Source: Marinifilum sp965230805 (GTDB lineage Bacteria > Bacteroidota > Bacteroidia > Bacteroidales > Marinifilaceae). Taken from it: a DNA stretch of 64,000 nt. Below the pieces are notes generated by a model that worked only from the letters and a program-made list of their open reading frames with translations, searched no databases and had not been told where the DNA came from. A program made the translations under genes and the position numbers. Below are positions 9,481 to 18,461 of this stretch, piece by piece (the first letter of the stretch is position 1; each line of letters starts with the position of its first letter). The DNA lies in assembly GCF_965230805.1 (NCBI RefSeq), contig NZ_OZ246019.1:1922001-1986000 (forward strand). Direction: 5' to 3'.

Positions 9481-9889
9481 AAACCTTCCGAAATCGTAAT
9501 CAACACAACATGCAGAGCAATCAAATGCAAGTGCGAACAGAACAAATGCAGTGGTTTTTGATACAAAACAAGCTGCGGACACATTTAAACCATCTGAAAT
9601 CGAAATCAACACAACATGCAGAGCAATTAAATGCAAGTGCGAACAGAACAAATGCAGTGGGTTTTGATACAAAACAAGCTGCGGACACAATTAAACCATC
9701 TGAAATTGAAATCAACACAACATGCAGAGTAATCAAATGCAAGTGCGAAAAGAACAAATGCAGTGGGTTTTGATACAAAACAAGCTGCGGACACAATTAA
9801 ACCATCTGAAATTGAAATCAACACAACATGCAGAGTAATCAAATGCAAGTGCGAAAAGAACAAAAGCAGCGGTTTTCTAGAAATCACAA
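9481..9889. repeat. 106-bp tandem repeat (3.8 copies) built from 21-bp subunits
   Basis: Copies start at 9481, 9587, 9693 and 9799, exactly 106 bp apart, and are nearly identical over most of their length. Inside each copy, subunits start at offsets 0, 21, 42, 63 and 84, each beginning AA(A/C) and the first four ending in C; lengths are 21, 21, 21, 21 and 22. A small hairpin (GTTTTG-ATA-CAAAAC) sits in the fourth and fifth subunits of the repeat. Because 106 is not a multiple of three, open frames through the array change frame in each copy, which argues against a coding repeat. Confidence 0.9.
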
Positions 9890-10202
9890 AAAATTTGTAG
9901 AGATTTTAGCAAAAATAAGTTAGAATCCTTTGGCTATTCAACTGGTATTACACTGATTGTAAACCAAAAGTTTCTGTATGCAGTATATTGAGTAATTGAT
10001 ACTGCGTAATTGATTTGACATTTTAAGAATCAAAATGATTTGTATTTTATTCTCCTATTGATTGTTTACAATTTGATGGAGAAAATACAAATCAATACAA
10101 AAAGAATTAATGATTGCAAGAAAATAGATTGGTTTACCAGATGTTTTGAAATGCAATTTGTATAAACGGGAATACTGCCTTAGGCCCTTTTTAAATACTT
10201 AA
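9890..10202. other. Non-coding spacer between the tandem repeat and the IS
   Basis: AT-rich sequence with no gene, hairpin or repeat that I can support. A few A-runs continue the look of the array but without clear periodicity. Confidence 0.5.
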
Positions 10203-11238
10203 TTAACGTGAGTTCCATGTAAGAAAAATCAGATCAAAGTAAAAAAAGAATAAGGCATTGTTTATATTTAAGTTTCTGATATTTAAATATGTATCAAACA
10301 AAAACCTTATTCTAAGATGTTGTCTAAACTTACAGAAATTTTTTATTTGGCAGATGAATTTTGCAAAGAATTTGAACAGGCCAGACAAGGACATGTTTTA
10401 AGTCTTGAAACAGGGATAAACAGGAGAAAACGAAAGTTTAAATTGTCAGATAGTGAGGTGATTACTATTTTGATATTTTTCCATTTGGGACAGTACAGAA
10501 ACTTAAAACACTTCTATCTAAACTACGTCCAAAAGCATATGAAAGAAGAGTTTCCGCAGACGGTATCCTATAATCGCTTTGTGGAGCTACAGAAGAAGGT
10601 CTTTCTGCCGATGAGTGTTTTTCTTCAAACTTGTTGTCTGGGTGAATGTACAGGCATCTCCTTTATTGATTCAACGCCAATAAGAGCTTGTCATATCCGC
10701 CGGGAAAAGCAAAACAAGGTATTTCAGGGTATTGCAACAAAAGGGCAGTGTTCCATGGGTTGGTTTTATGGCTTTAAGCTTCATATTGTCATCAACGACA
10801 AAGGAGAAATCATAGATTTTCTATTCACTCAGGGGAATGTAGATGACAGGTCGCCATTAAAGAACAAAGACTTCCATGACAAACTATTTGGAAAATTAAT
10901 AGCCGACAAAGGTTATATAAGCAAAACACTCTTTGAGCAGCTTTTCGTAGATGGCATACACATGATTACTAAAATTCGAAAGAATATGAAGAATTCCCTT
11001 ATGCATATCAATGACAAGATCTTATTGCGAAAAATGGCTTTGGTTGAATCTGTTAACGATGAATTAAAAAATATTTGTCAGATAGAACATACCAGACACA
11101 GGAGCTTTGAAAATTTCCTTGCCAATTTAATCTCGGGATTAATAGCATATCATTTTTTGCCAAAAAAGCCCAACATTAACGTCGATATTGTTGAAAATGT
11201 TAACCTTAACAAAGTAGCTTAGCTCAAACTCACGTTAA
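10203..11238 (+). mobile_element. IS982-family insertion sequence
   Basis: A 1036-bp element of normal IS982 size bounded by inverted ends. TTAACGTGAGTT at 10203-10214 pairs with AACTCACGTTAA at 11227-11238. It carries one full-length transposase. No clear target-site duplication is visible next to either end, so the exact boundaries are uncertain by a few bases. Its right end supplies the stop codon of the decayed amidohydrolase. Confidence 0.85.
10317..11222 (+). CDS. IS982-family transposase
   Basis: A 301-residue DDE-type transposase that should catalyse movement of the surrounding element. The sequence shows the IS982-like N-terminal segment (KFKLSDSEVITILIFFHLGQYRNLKHFYLNY). The catalytic core has FIDSTPIRACHIRR (first Asp), FLFTQGNVDDRSPL and LIADKGYISKTLF (second Asp region). 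A Glu near ALVESVNDELKNICQIEHTR is the third candidate. Length is normal and no frameshift is seen, so it may be active. It occupies nearly all of the element, with 114 bp on the left and 16 bp on the right. Confidence 0.9.
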   Translation: MLSKLTEIFYLADEFCKEFEQARQGHVLSLETGINRRKRKFKLSDSEVITILIFFHLGQYRNLKHFYLNYVQKHMKEEFPQTVSYNRFVELQKKVFLPMSVFLQTCCLGECTGISFIDSTPIRACHIRREKQNKVFQGIATKGQCSMGWFYGFKLHIVINDKGEIIDFLFTQGNVDDRSPLKNKDFHDKLFGKLIADKGYISKTLFEQLFVDGIHMITKIRKNMKNSLMHINDKILLRKMALVESVNDELKNICQIEHTRHRSFENFLANLISGLIAYHFLPKKPNINVDIVENVNLNKVA

Positions 11239-12025
11239 ATAAGAACTTTTAATTCAGCTTCGTTAGATAGTTGCTGCTTTGTAAAATCAATACCCGAAAC
11301 AATATTTAATCCCGGGCTTTTTCCAATTTCCAAAGAGCCAAAAACATTGTCGATGTTTAAAAATTTGGCAGCATTTAAACATGTCCATTTAATTATTTCC
11401 CAGGCAGTAAGATCGAAAACCGAGCTTGAATCCATTTCATCTCTTCAAAAACAGATAGCTTTTGGTGAGTACCAAGTGATCCGGTACCAATACAAATATG
11501 ATTGGATGTTTTGGGAAGAATTGAATTTTCTTTTAAGGTATATCGGTTAATCAAAGTAAAGGAGTTGGAGTTTTCTTCCTGTTCATCTAATCCTAAGGAT
11601 AAATTCCTATTGGAGTCAGAAAAATAAATTTTAGATTTCATTTTTTGTGGAGAACAATCGGGATGAGGATATAAATCTAAAGCAGCCTTTGTTCCATAGG
11701 CTTCAAGATGATTAATTGCTCTTTGAACAGATTGCAGATCGGCTTTTATTATGGATATTTTTGCACTTAAGTTTGAATAAAAATCACCACTAATACAGTC
11801 TGTAAAATCCTTGCCTAAAAAATTACTGTATGAAAGAAGTGTAAACGCATCCACAAATCCAGGAACGATTACACCACTATAGAATTCAAGGTTCTCAATC
11901 TCCTTGAATTTATTTTTAGTATCGATAATATCAATGATTTTATTTTTATCATCAAGGACTATGATTCCATTTTTTAATGGAGCTGAGCTTACCGGAAAAA
12001 TATAGTTTGCAGTTATTTTTCTCAT
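11235..12025 (-). pseudogene. Decayed amidohydrolase-family gene
   Basis: The N-terminal part (RKITANYIFPVSSAPLKNGI, then GVIVPGFVDAFTLLSYSN) and the C-terminal part (LTAWEIIKWTCLNAAKFLNI, then GKSPGLNIVSGIDF) match a Bacteroidetes amidohydrolase of about 380 residues. Three lesions are visible. About 100 residues from the middle of the barrel, including the usual HAP/His region, are absent after KSKIYFSDSN. The expected metal-binding Asp of the GTDSL motif is Gly (GTGSLGTH). One base is missing near 11417, shifting the frame in the CGGTTTTCGATC region. The final TAA comes from the IS982 end. The start codon overlaps the stop of the DUF4296 gene (ATGA), so it was once translationally coupled. 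Confidence 0.8.
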
Positions 12026-12861
12026 CTTGCATCATAATCGTGCAACATCCTGTCCCGACTCAAATGTTTTTCTATTTCATTCTCAATTGCGGCAGTATCC
12101 GGTTTCATTTCCGGATTATAAATCTTGATATTTTTGATATCATATTTTTGAGTAAATATTTTCAGATCATTCTCCCAACTAAATAAATTTCCTCGCAATT
12201 CAGTATAAATAGTATCAGGATATTCAAGTTGTATGGAATAGGTTTTGAAAATAGAGTCTTTCTCAATCATTTTAGGATCAAAATGAATTTCTTGAGGTCC
12301 ATTGATGGTATCACTTTTCCAGAAATAAGCTTCCATCTTTGGATTAAGAGTTTGGTCTTTACTAAAAATTCTGATGTCCGCAGATATTGTATAAATTCCT
12401 CTTTCCTTTATCGGGATTCTAAATTGAAAATTGAGTTTTCTATTATTTGAAATACTATAATTGTCCTTTCGCTGCCACAAATTAATTGTGTCCTGTTCAA
12501 GCTTTGCATTTTTAATATCAATCCGATATTTAGTCTCCAGCCTGTTTAGTGAATCAATCACCTTATCGTATATCTTTGTAAAATTTGATGTGTTATCGGC
12601 ATAATAGGCTACACATGAATCAAACTCATCGGGCTGAATACCATATTTTTCGTAAATAGAATTGTAATAATAACTAGGGCGATAATTCTTACCGGCACGA
12701 TAAATATTCTGAGCTGACATGGTTCCATCTGCAATATGAATATCAATCAGCATATGAATAAATTCTTCCTGATTTAATTTTGGTTCACCCTTTTTTTCTT
12801 TTGAGCAGGAAAAAAGAAAGGCCAGTACGGCGGCAATAGCAATTATCAATACTTTGTTCAT
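12022..12861 (-). CDS. DUF4296 lipoprotein
   Basis: The start at 12861 gives MNKVLIIAIAAVLAFLFSC, a clean lipoprotein signal with the lipid Cys at residue 19. The longer frame to 12897 would add 12 residues before it. The domain beginning NQEEFIHMLIDIHIADGTMS and continuing through YYNSIYEKYGIQPDEFDSCV is DUF4296, a Bacteroidetes envelope family of unknown function. A C-terminal extension of about 150 residues is beta-rich and ends in a charged tail. It lies between the MlaF-like ATPase gene (67 bp from this start) and the amidohydrolase remnant (4-bp overlap), so it probably belongs to the same transcript. Confidence 0.8.
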   Translation of the reverse strand: MNKVLIIAIAAVLAFLFSCSKEKKGEPKLNQEEFIHMLIDIHIADGTMSAQNIYRAGKNYRPSYYYNSIYEKYGIQPDEFDSCVAYYADNTSNFTKIYDKVIDSLNRLETKYRIDIKNAKLEQDTINLWQRKDNYSISNNRKLNFQFRIPIKERGIYTISADIRIFSKDQTLNPKMEAYFWKSDTINGPQEIHFDPKMIEKDSIFKTYSIQLEYPDTIYTELRGNLFSWENDLKIFTQKYDIKNIKIYNPEMKPDTAAIENEIEKHLSRDRMLHDYDAR

Positions 12862-12928
12862 CGAAAACTTAACTGGTTTGTGTGGCAAAGATAACAAATG
12901 CTTGCTTAATCTTTAAGTTCAGCGGTAA

Positions 12929-13681
12929 TCAGGTCGATTTTTTAATCTTTTTAAACAAATCGGAAGCAAATACAAAATCGTTTAATGTAGAATTATCGGT
13001 ATTAAAAATCTCGTATTTAGTGCCTTCCCATTCATTAAATCCTTTGCTGATGAAAAGAATTTTCTCTCCAATTTCCATAACCGAGTTCATGTCGTGAGTA
13101 TTTATGATTGTTGTAATATTAAACTCTTTGGTGATCTCCTGAATCAAGTTATCAATTACGATTGCGGTTACCGGATCCAAACCCGAGTTAGGTTCGTCGC
13201 AAAACAAATATTTAGGATTTAGGGCAATAGCCCGGGCAATGGCAACTCTTTTTTGCATTCCTCCGCTTATTTCAGCCGGGTATAAATGATTGGCATTGTT
13301 AATGTTTACTCTGTCAAGACAGAAAGCTACTCTATTGTTTTTTTCTTTCTCGGACATTGTGGAGAACATTTCTAAAGGAAATTTTACATTCTCCTCTACA
13401 TTTAAGGAATCAAACAGTGCCCCTCCTTGAAAAACCATTCCCATTTCCTTACGAATTTCTTTTTTACCTTTTCGATTCAATTGTGTAAAGTTCCGATCAT
13501 TATAGAATATTGCACCATTATCTACCTCATGTAAACCAATTATCGATTTTAAAAGTACAGTTTTTCCCGAGCCACTTTGTCCGATAATTAAGTTCGTTTT
13601 CCCCGATTCAAATGTAATAGAGATATCATTTAAGACTTTTAAATTACCAAACGATTTATTTACGTTTTCGAGTCTAATCAT
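12929..13681 (-). CDS. MlaF-like ABC transporter ATP-binding protein
   Basis: A 250-residue ATPase of the Mla/Ttg2 phospholipid transport type, expected to power lipid movement between the membranes. Visible motifs are Walker A GQSGSGKT (about residues 35-42), the signature ISGGMQKRVAIARAI, Walker B YLFCDEPNSGLDP and the switch His in NTHDMNSV. The SGGMQKR form is typical of the MlaF branch. Its start overlaps the permease stop by 4 bp (ATGA), so the two are translationally coupled. No MlaD or MlaB gene is visible next to them in this window. Confidence 0.9.
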   Translation of the reverse strand: MIRLENVNKSFGNLKVLNDISITFESGKTNLIIGQSGSGKTVLLKSIIGLHEVDNGAIFYNDRNFTQLNRKGKKEIRKEMGMVFQGGALFDSLNVEENVKFPLEMFSTMSEKEKNNRVAFCLDRVNINNANHLYPAEISGGMQKRVAIARAIALNPKYLFCDEPNSGLDPVTAIVIDNLIQEITKEFNITTIINTHDMNSVMEIGEKILFISKGFNEWEGTKYEIFNTDNSTLNDFVFASDLFKKIKKST

Positions 13682-14418
13682 TTTAAGAGAATTTGAGTAA
13701 GTATAACGTTAGCCAGTAAAATTAAAATACTGCTGTTAACAACTGCTTTGGTACTGGCTTTTCCAACCTCCAAAGCTCCACCTTTTACGTAATATCCATA
13801 ATATGATGGCACGGCTGTAATGATAAAGGCAAATACAACTGTTTTAATTAAAGAATAGCTAATATAGTAAGGAATAAAACCATATTGTATCCCATAAATA
13901 AATTCGGAAACAGGCACCGTTCTGGTTAAAAGACCTGCCGATAATCCACCAAGTATTCCAACAAATACACTTAGAATATACAAAAACGGGTTGATAAAAA
14001 TTGCAGCTACAATTTTAGGAAGTATTAAATAATTGGCTGAATTGATCCCCATTATTTCCAAAGCATCTATTTGCTCGGTTACTCGCATTGATCCGATTTC
14101 TGATGCAATATTTGATCCCACTTTACCGGCAAGTATCAACCCAACAATAGTAGATGAGAACTCTAATAGCATCGATTCTCTTGTTGTATATCCAACCAAA
14201 TAATCTGGTAATAAAGGATTAAGCATATTGTATGCTGTTTGCAGGGCAATAACAGCTCCCATAAACAACGAAATAATAACAACAATGCCAATGGAATTGA
14301 TTCCCAACTTATGAATTTCTTTTACAATTTGGGTAAAAAAAAGTTTGCCCTTTTCTGGTCTGGAAATAACCAGAAGCAGAAATTTAAAGAATTTGCCGAT
14401 GTGTTCAAAAAGAGTCAT
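13678..14418 (-). CDS. MlaE-like ABC transporter permease
   Basis: A 246-residue integral membrane protein of the MlaE/YrbE family. The sequence holds about five hydrophobic segments and the family hallmarks SLFMGAVIALQTAYN, LVGLILAGKVGSNIASEIGSMRVTEQIDALEIMGI (split here between helices) and YYGYYVKGGALEVGKASTKAVV. With the ATPase that follows it should form the inner-membrane core of a phospholipid transporter that maintains outer-membrane lipid asymmetry. It is the first gene of the minus-strand cluster, and the promoter should lie in the 375-bp spacer shared with manC. Confidence 0.9.
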   Translation of the reverse strand: MTLFEHIGKFFKFLLLVISRPEKGKLFFTQIVKEIHKLGINSIGIVVIISLFMGAVIALQTAYNMLNPLLPDYLVGYTTRESMLLEFSSTIVGLILAGKVGSNIASEIGSMRVTEQIDALEIMGINSANYLILPKIVAAIFINPFLYILSVFVGILGGLSAGLLTRTVPVSEFIYGIQYGFIPYYISYSLIKTVVFAFIITAVPSYYGYYVKGGALEVGKASTKAVVNSSILILLANVILTQILLK

Positions 14419-14794
14419 AAATAATCTTGTTTACGATAAAAGTACAAATAATTTGCTTATTCCAGCGGCTACTTAATTCATGCTAAGGAATACCAGCATT
14501 AACCTGAAATAAAATGGCTATAATATCCAAAATTTGATTTAAAATATCCGTCACTGAATGTCAGTTTTAAGAGCTTTTTCTTAAAAGTTTTTAAAAAGTA
14601 TGGGTTATTTTAAAGTAAAAATTACATTTTGAAAGCATCTGACTGCTTTTGGCATCAATTTTCTAAAAAATCAATGCAATCGGTAATAATTTTTTGAATA
14701 AAACTTAGCTTATAGCTTAACATTTTTTGAATTGAACACGGATTTCTGTATTTTAGGATAACTTATATTTAAATGCAAAATATTAAAAATCAGT
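14419..14794. other. Divergent intergenic region between mlaE-like gene and manC
   Basis: 376 bp, AT-rich, which must hold promoters for both directions. Only the manC promoter candidate (entered separately) could be picked out. I see no hairpin or repeat. Confidence 0.5.
14726..14756 (+). promoter_or_regulatory. Bacteroidetes-type promoter candidate for manC
   Basis: TTTG at 14726-14729, a 19-bp spacer, then TATTTTAG at 14749-14756, one base from the TAnnTTTG consensus. It is 39 bp upstream of the manC start. Confidence 0.45.
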
Positions 14795-15883
14795 ATGAAT
14801 ACTAACAATTACTGCGTTATCATGGCAGGGGGAGTCGGTTCTCGATTCTGGCCATTAAGTAAAAATTTACGACCCAAACAATTTCTTGATATTCTTGGAA
14901 CAGGTAAAACATTGATTCGACATACTTTCGAGCGATTTTCGCCGGTTTGTCCTGTGGAAAACTTTTTAGTAGTAACCAATGCCATCTACAAAGACTTGGT
15001 GCTAGAGCAGATCCCGGAACTGAAATCGGATCAAGTCTTGTTAGAGCCTTTGAGAAGAAATACAGCTCCTTGCATTGCTTATGCAAATTATAGAATTTTA
15101 AAGCGAAACAAGAATGCCTCGGTTGTTGTAACTCCCGCCGATCATTTAATTCTGAATGAAGTAAAGTTCCTTGAAGTATTAAAGGAGGGAATCAACTTTA
15201 TAAAGGATGTAGATAAACTGATGACTTTGGGAATGCAACCAACCAGGCCAGAAACGGGTTATGGTTACATTCAGGTAGGCAAAAATTCAGTCGAACAATC
15301 AATGGACATTTATCCTGTAAAGACTTTTACCGAGAAACCACATTTTGACTTGGCTAAGATTTTTTATGAATCCGGGGAATTTTTCTGGAACTCTGGAATT
15401 TTCTTGTGGTCTTTACAAGCCATTCAGAATGCGTTTAATACATTCTTGCCCGATGTAAGTGCTTTATTCGATTCTATTTTTGAGGATATTGATACGGAAA
15501 ATGAGCAGAATGCAATTGACAAAATATATCCTGAATGTCAGAATATATCGATTGACTATGGTATTCTGGAAAAATCAGATAACGTATATGTCTATTGCAC
15601 CGAGTTTGGTTGGTCCGATTTAGGAACCTGGGGATCGATGTACGAACATTCTGCTAAAGATGATAACCAAAATGCAATTCAGGGAGAAAACGTAATGATT
15701 TATGAGTCGAAAGATTGTTTGGTAAACGCACCAAACGAGAAGCTGGTGGTTGTTCAAGGTTTAAAGGATTGCATTGTGGTAGACACTGAAAAGACCTTAT
15801 TAATTTGCCGTAAAAAAGATGAGCAAGAGATTCGAAAGTTTGTGAATGATGTAAAAATCGCAAAAGGAGAAGAGTTTATCTAA
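14795..15883 (+). CDS. manC: Mannose-1-phosphate guanylyltransferase
   Basis: A 362-residue nucleotidyltransferase that makes GDP-mannose from mannose-1-phosphate and GTP, feeding fucose, rhamnose and mannan synthesis for the cell surface. The GTP-binding loop is MAGGVGSRFWPLSKNLRPKQF (positions 10-29 approximately). TPADH, the sugar-phosphate motif TFTEKP and FFWNSGIFLW are all present. Length fits the single-domain enzyme; there is no fused phosphomannose isomerase. The gene stands alone, with a promoter-like box upstream and a hairpin terminator about 90 bp downstream. Confidence 0.93.
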   Translation: MNTNNYCVIMAGGVGSRFWPLSKNLRPKQFLDILGTGKTLIRHTFERFSPVCPVENFLVVTNAIYKDLVLEQIPELKSDQVLLEPLRRNTAPCIAYANYRILKRNKNASVVVTPADHLILNEVKFLEVLKEGINFIKDVDKLMTLGMQPTRPETGYGYIQVGKNSVEQSMDIYPVKTFTEKPHFDLAKIFYESGEFFWNSGIFLWSLQAIQNAFNTFLPDVSALFDSIFEDIDTENEQNAIDKIYPECQNISIDYGILEKSDNVYVYCTEFGWSDLGTWGSMYEHSAKDDNQNAIQGENVMIYESKDCLVNAPNEKLVVVQGLKDCIVVDTEKTLLICRKKDEQEIRKFVNDVKIAKGEEFI

Positions 15884-15975
15884 AATTGAATAGATACACC
15901 AAGTATGATTATTTGGACCTTGCTGTTTCTGACCGATAATATGGAAGAACCAATAAGGGTGACTTATAAAAGAAC

Positions 15976-16008
15976 GAGGATGTCCAAAATTGTGATATCC
16001 TCTTTTTT
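15976..16008 (+). terminator. Terminator of manC
   Basis: A 9-bp stem with one G-U pair, GAGGATGTC and GATATCCTC, is followed by six T. Confidence 0.75.
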
Positions 16009-16453
16009 GATGCAATTGTCATCTCTGAAAGAACGTTTTCTTACCAAACTGACGGATTGTTAATCTGAGTTCAATTAAAGTTATTCGCCGCATAAAGGCA
16101 ATATCAGTAAAAAACTGTGACAATTTTTTTAGTCACGCTAAGATTATGAGTTGCATTTGACCTTCCTCTCTCTCGAAAGAGCATTCTGACAATAATTTGT
16201 CACCTTTTTTCTTTGAAGACATATTTGCTATGTAAAAATTCAGAATACGTTGTGAAACTAGCATTTTCTTACGAGCTATAGTGTTTTTGCGATGTTATAT
16301 ATGCAATTTTATAATAGATAGTATTTTTATGCTGTGTATAATATTTAATTTCTATATAGAAAATCGATTCATACAACGCATAATATTCTTGCTTTCAACT
16401 TTTTTTATCAATGCTGACAGAATTAAAGGCTTATTTTTTAATTGGTATACAAT
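16009..16453. other. Convergent non-coding spacer
   Basis: 445 bp between the manC terminator and the 3' end of the GntR gene. It is AT-rich, with a short TGTGAC/GTCAC dyad around a T run near 16120-16140 that has no clear role. I see no gene, and no 21-bp periodicity by eye. Confidence 0.45.
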
Positions 16454-17521
16454 TTAAAGTGAGCTGCGTCTAATCAATCGGGACTTGTTTTCGATTAGAT
16501 TATTTTTTGAATTCAGAACCAAATCGGCCAAAATCTTTCCCATTTCCTTAAAGTCGGTACTAATTGTTGTAATTCCATCTGCAACAACCTCCTTTAGTGG
16601 AGTATCGTTATAGGAAATAATTCCTAGTTCGGAACCTATTTCCAGTTGCTCTTTTTTGGCTTCTTTCACAAGGGTTACCAAATCATTGTCGTTTGGCACA
16701 ATATATACTTCTCCTGAACAAATTTTACGTTCTTTTAAAGAGTCGATAACCAACATTCTCCATTGCTCCTGATATTGACTTGCAAATATTTTAAATCCTT
16801 TTAATTGCCCAAGAGGTTCCTTGCCACCAGGATATACGAAATAGATCTTTTTATATTTCTTCAATAAATCCACCCCTGATTCTAAAGCAGTGAATACGTC
16901 TTTTTCGAAATTTTGGTAAACAGCAGGGTAATGTCTTTTTAGGGTTGAATTGGTTTGGTCTAGGATATAAACTTGATTCTGAGGCAAATCTTTTAATACG
17001 CTATAAGCATCGTTAAACTTGGCAGGCATTATAACATACGAGGTATATTTTCCATTATTGCTTTCAATTAATTCTTTAAAAACGGATCTATTAAAGTGAT
17101 GAAAGTAAATATCGACAATTGCTTTATCATTTAAGTTCTCAATAAAAGAGTTGTAAAGAATTTCTTTAAAAACATTAAATTCTTCAAAAAGCAAAAAAAC
17201 ATTCTTTTTAAACTGAGTGGATGTGCTAGCCAAATAATACCCTTTACCAGGAACAGACGAGATAACCCCTCGTACTTTAAGTTCGTTAAATGCAACCAAA
17301 ACGGTGTCTCTGGATAAACCAAACTCCTTACAAATTGAATTTATTGATGGCAATCGATCTCCAACAGAAAGCTGTCCCATGTCGATTGATTGCAGTAAAG
17401 AGTTGATTAATTGCTTGTACTTTGGGGTTCCTGATTCAGTGTCAACCTTAAATATCTCAGATGGCATCTCAATTGAATTAAATTGTATATTGTAACTTAA
17501 TGCAAAGGTAATAAAATCCAT
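16454..17521 (-). CDS. GntR-family regulator with periplasmic-binding-like sensor domain
   Basis: The winged-helix domain runs from about residue 25 to 100 (YKQLINSLLQSI, RLPSINSICKEFGLSRDTV, VRGVISSVPGKGYYLAS). The remaining 250 residues resemble the sugar-binding LacI/PBP1 fold (IVPNDNDLVTLVKEA, GIISYNDTPLKEVVADGITT, ISTDFKEMG). Bacteroidetes regulators of this build usually sense sugars. The frame can start at 17521, but the Met at 17467 (MPSEIFKVDTESGTPKYKQ) fits the family better. It follows the metallopeptidase gene by 20 bp (74 bp from the shorter start), so it may be the last gene of the Sus-type operon or have its own promoter. The target is unknown. Confidence 0.85.
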   Translation of the reverse strand: MDFITFALSYNIQFNSIEMPSEIFKVDTESGTPKYKQLINSLLQSIDMGQLSVGDRLPSINSICKEFGLSRDTVLVAFNELKVRGVISSVPGKGYYLASTSTQFKKNVFLLFEEFNVFKEILYNSFIENLNDKAIVDIYFHHFNRSVFKELIESNNGKYTSYVIMPAKFNDAYSVLKDLPQNQVYILDQTNSTLKRHYPAVYQNFEKDVFTALESGVDLLKKYKKIYFVYPGGKEPLGQLKGFKIFASQYQEQWRMLVIDSLKERKICSGEVYIVPNDNDLVTLVKEAKKEQLEIGSELGIISYNDTPLKEVVADGITTISTDFKEMGKILADLVLNSKNNLIENKSRLIRRSSL

Positions 17522-17541
17522 ACCGATGCCAACCAGTTTGT

Positions 17542-18459
17542 CTATGGTTGATTGATTACATCCTTGCTGACGGGCATTCTTTTTTGTATTGTATCTCTTA
17601 AATCATCAATATCTAATTCGAATTTTTCGAAGTAGTATTTTCTAATTAAGCTCAATTTTTGTCTTATTAATTCTCGTCCCTTATTAATTCTTTTGCATGA
17701 GTCGGGTTCCGAGAATAAATCACATTCCGAATCTTTTAAAAAAGTGGAATTAAAGTAAGTGGAATCCAATACCAGATATCTTGATGTTAATTCTGCAAAG
17801 TCCTCATACTGATTTTTTGTGCCGTATGCTGATACCATACCCCTTATGATGGCATCGGACAGCGATACTCCTTTCTTCCAACCTTCACCCAAGTATCCAT
17901 CCGAGGAAATTTGATCGTATTCTTCGGGTAATCCATGATTCTGATACACTATATGGCTAAACTCATGATGCATATTAATTAAAACATCATCTAACCAAAG
18001 CCGATCCTCCAAATCATACGAGTTTAAATTCATCAAACTTATTCTAGCTCCACTCTCGGCATACCCTTGGATTGTATCTCCATTACCATTGTATATATAC
18101 GAACCCAAATACAATAACTCTTTGGGCATATGTTCACGTATAAACTTCTCGGAGTGGATAGATAGAAGAATAAATGGTTCAATCCATAAATTTTCAACCA
18201 ACTTTGTAACTGGAATTACCAAATTCTCATGAATTGAATCAGCAGTTTGACCTTTACTTAAATATTTTTGATCCAACCGCCAACGAATTGCAGTTCCGTA
18301 TTCTTTAAGGATATTTTCGCGCAAGTATATATCATTCGGATGCTTTGATAAAACAATCTCCGGATCAATATAATTAACTTTTTCACCATTATCACATGAT
18401 ATTTTTATTGCGAACAATGCAAGAATCAAAATATATGGAAATAATGGCTTCAATCTCAT
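17542..18459 (-). CDS. Putative zinc metallopeptidase lipoprotein (Mx1-type, SusCD-associated)
   Basis: A 305-residue lipoprotein with lipid Cys22 (LALFAIKIS then Cys). The zinc motif HEFSH spans residues 165-169 and is followed by a downstream Glu-rich segment (NQYEDFAELTSRYLV) that could supply the third ligand. This matches the family of putative zinc-binding metallopeptidases encoded after SusC/SusD pairs. The likely role is cleavage of a peptide or glycoprotein ligand at the cell surface, with uptake of the products through the SusCD pair; that is inference from context. It is separated by 2 bp from the SusD gene, so the two are certainly cotranscribed. Confidence 0.85.
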   Translation of the reverse strand: MRLKPLFPYILILALFAIKISCDNGEKVNYIDPEIVLSKHPNDIYLRENILKEYGTAIRWRLDQKYLSKGQTADSIHENLVIPVTKLVENLWIEPFILLSIHSEKFIREHMPKELLYLGSYIYNGNGDTIQGYAESGARISLMNLNSYDLEDRLWLDDVLINMHHEFSHIVYQNHGLPEEYDQISSDGYLGEGWKKGVSLSDAIIRGMVSAYGTKNQYEDFAELTSRYLVLDSTYFNSTFLKDSECDLFSEPDSCKRINKGRELIRQKLSLIRKYYFEKFELDIDDLRDTIQKRMPVSKDVINQP

Positions 18460-18461
18460 TT

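Noticed and set aside
9510..9887. Open frames of 86-92 codons on both strands inside the 106-bp repeat
   Set aside because: The repeat length is not a multiple of three, both strands are equally open, and no ribosome site or family match is visible. These are by-products of the tandem repeat.
10203..11238. Target-site duplication of the IS982 element
   Set aside because: TTAAATA-like sequence occurs on both sides, but it overlaps the inverted repeat ends and does not form a clean direct repeat.
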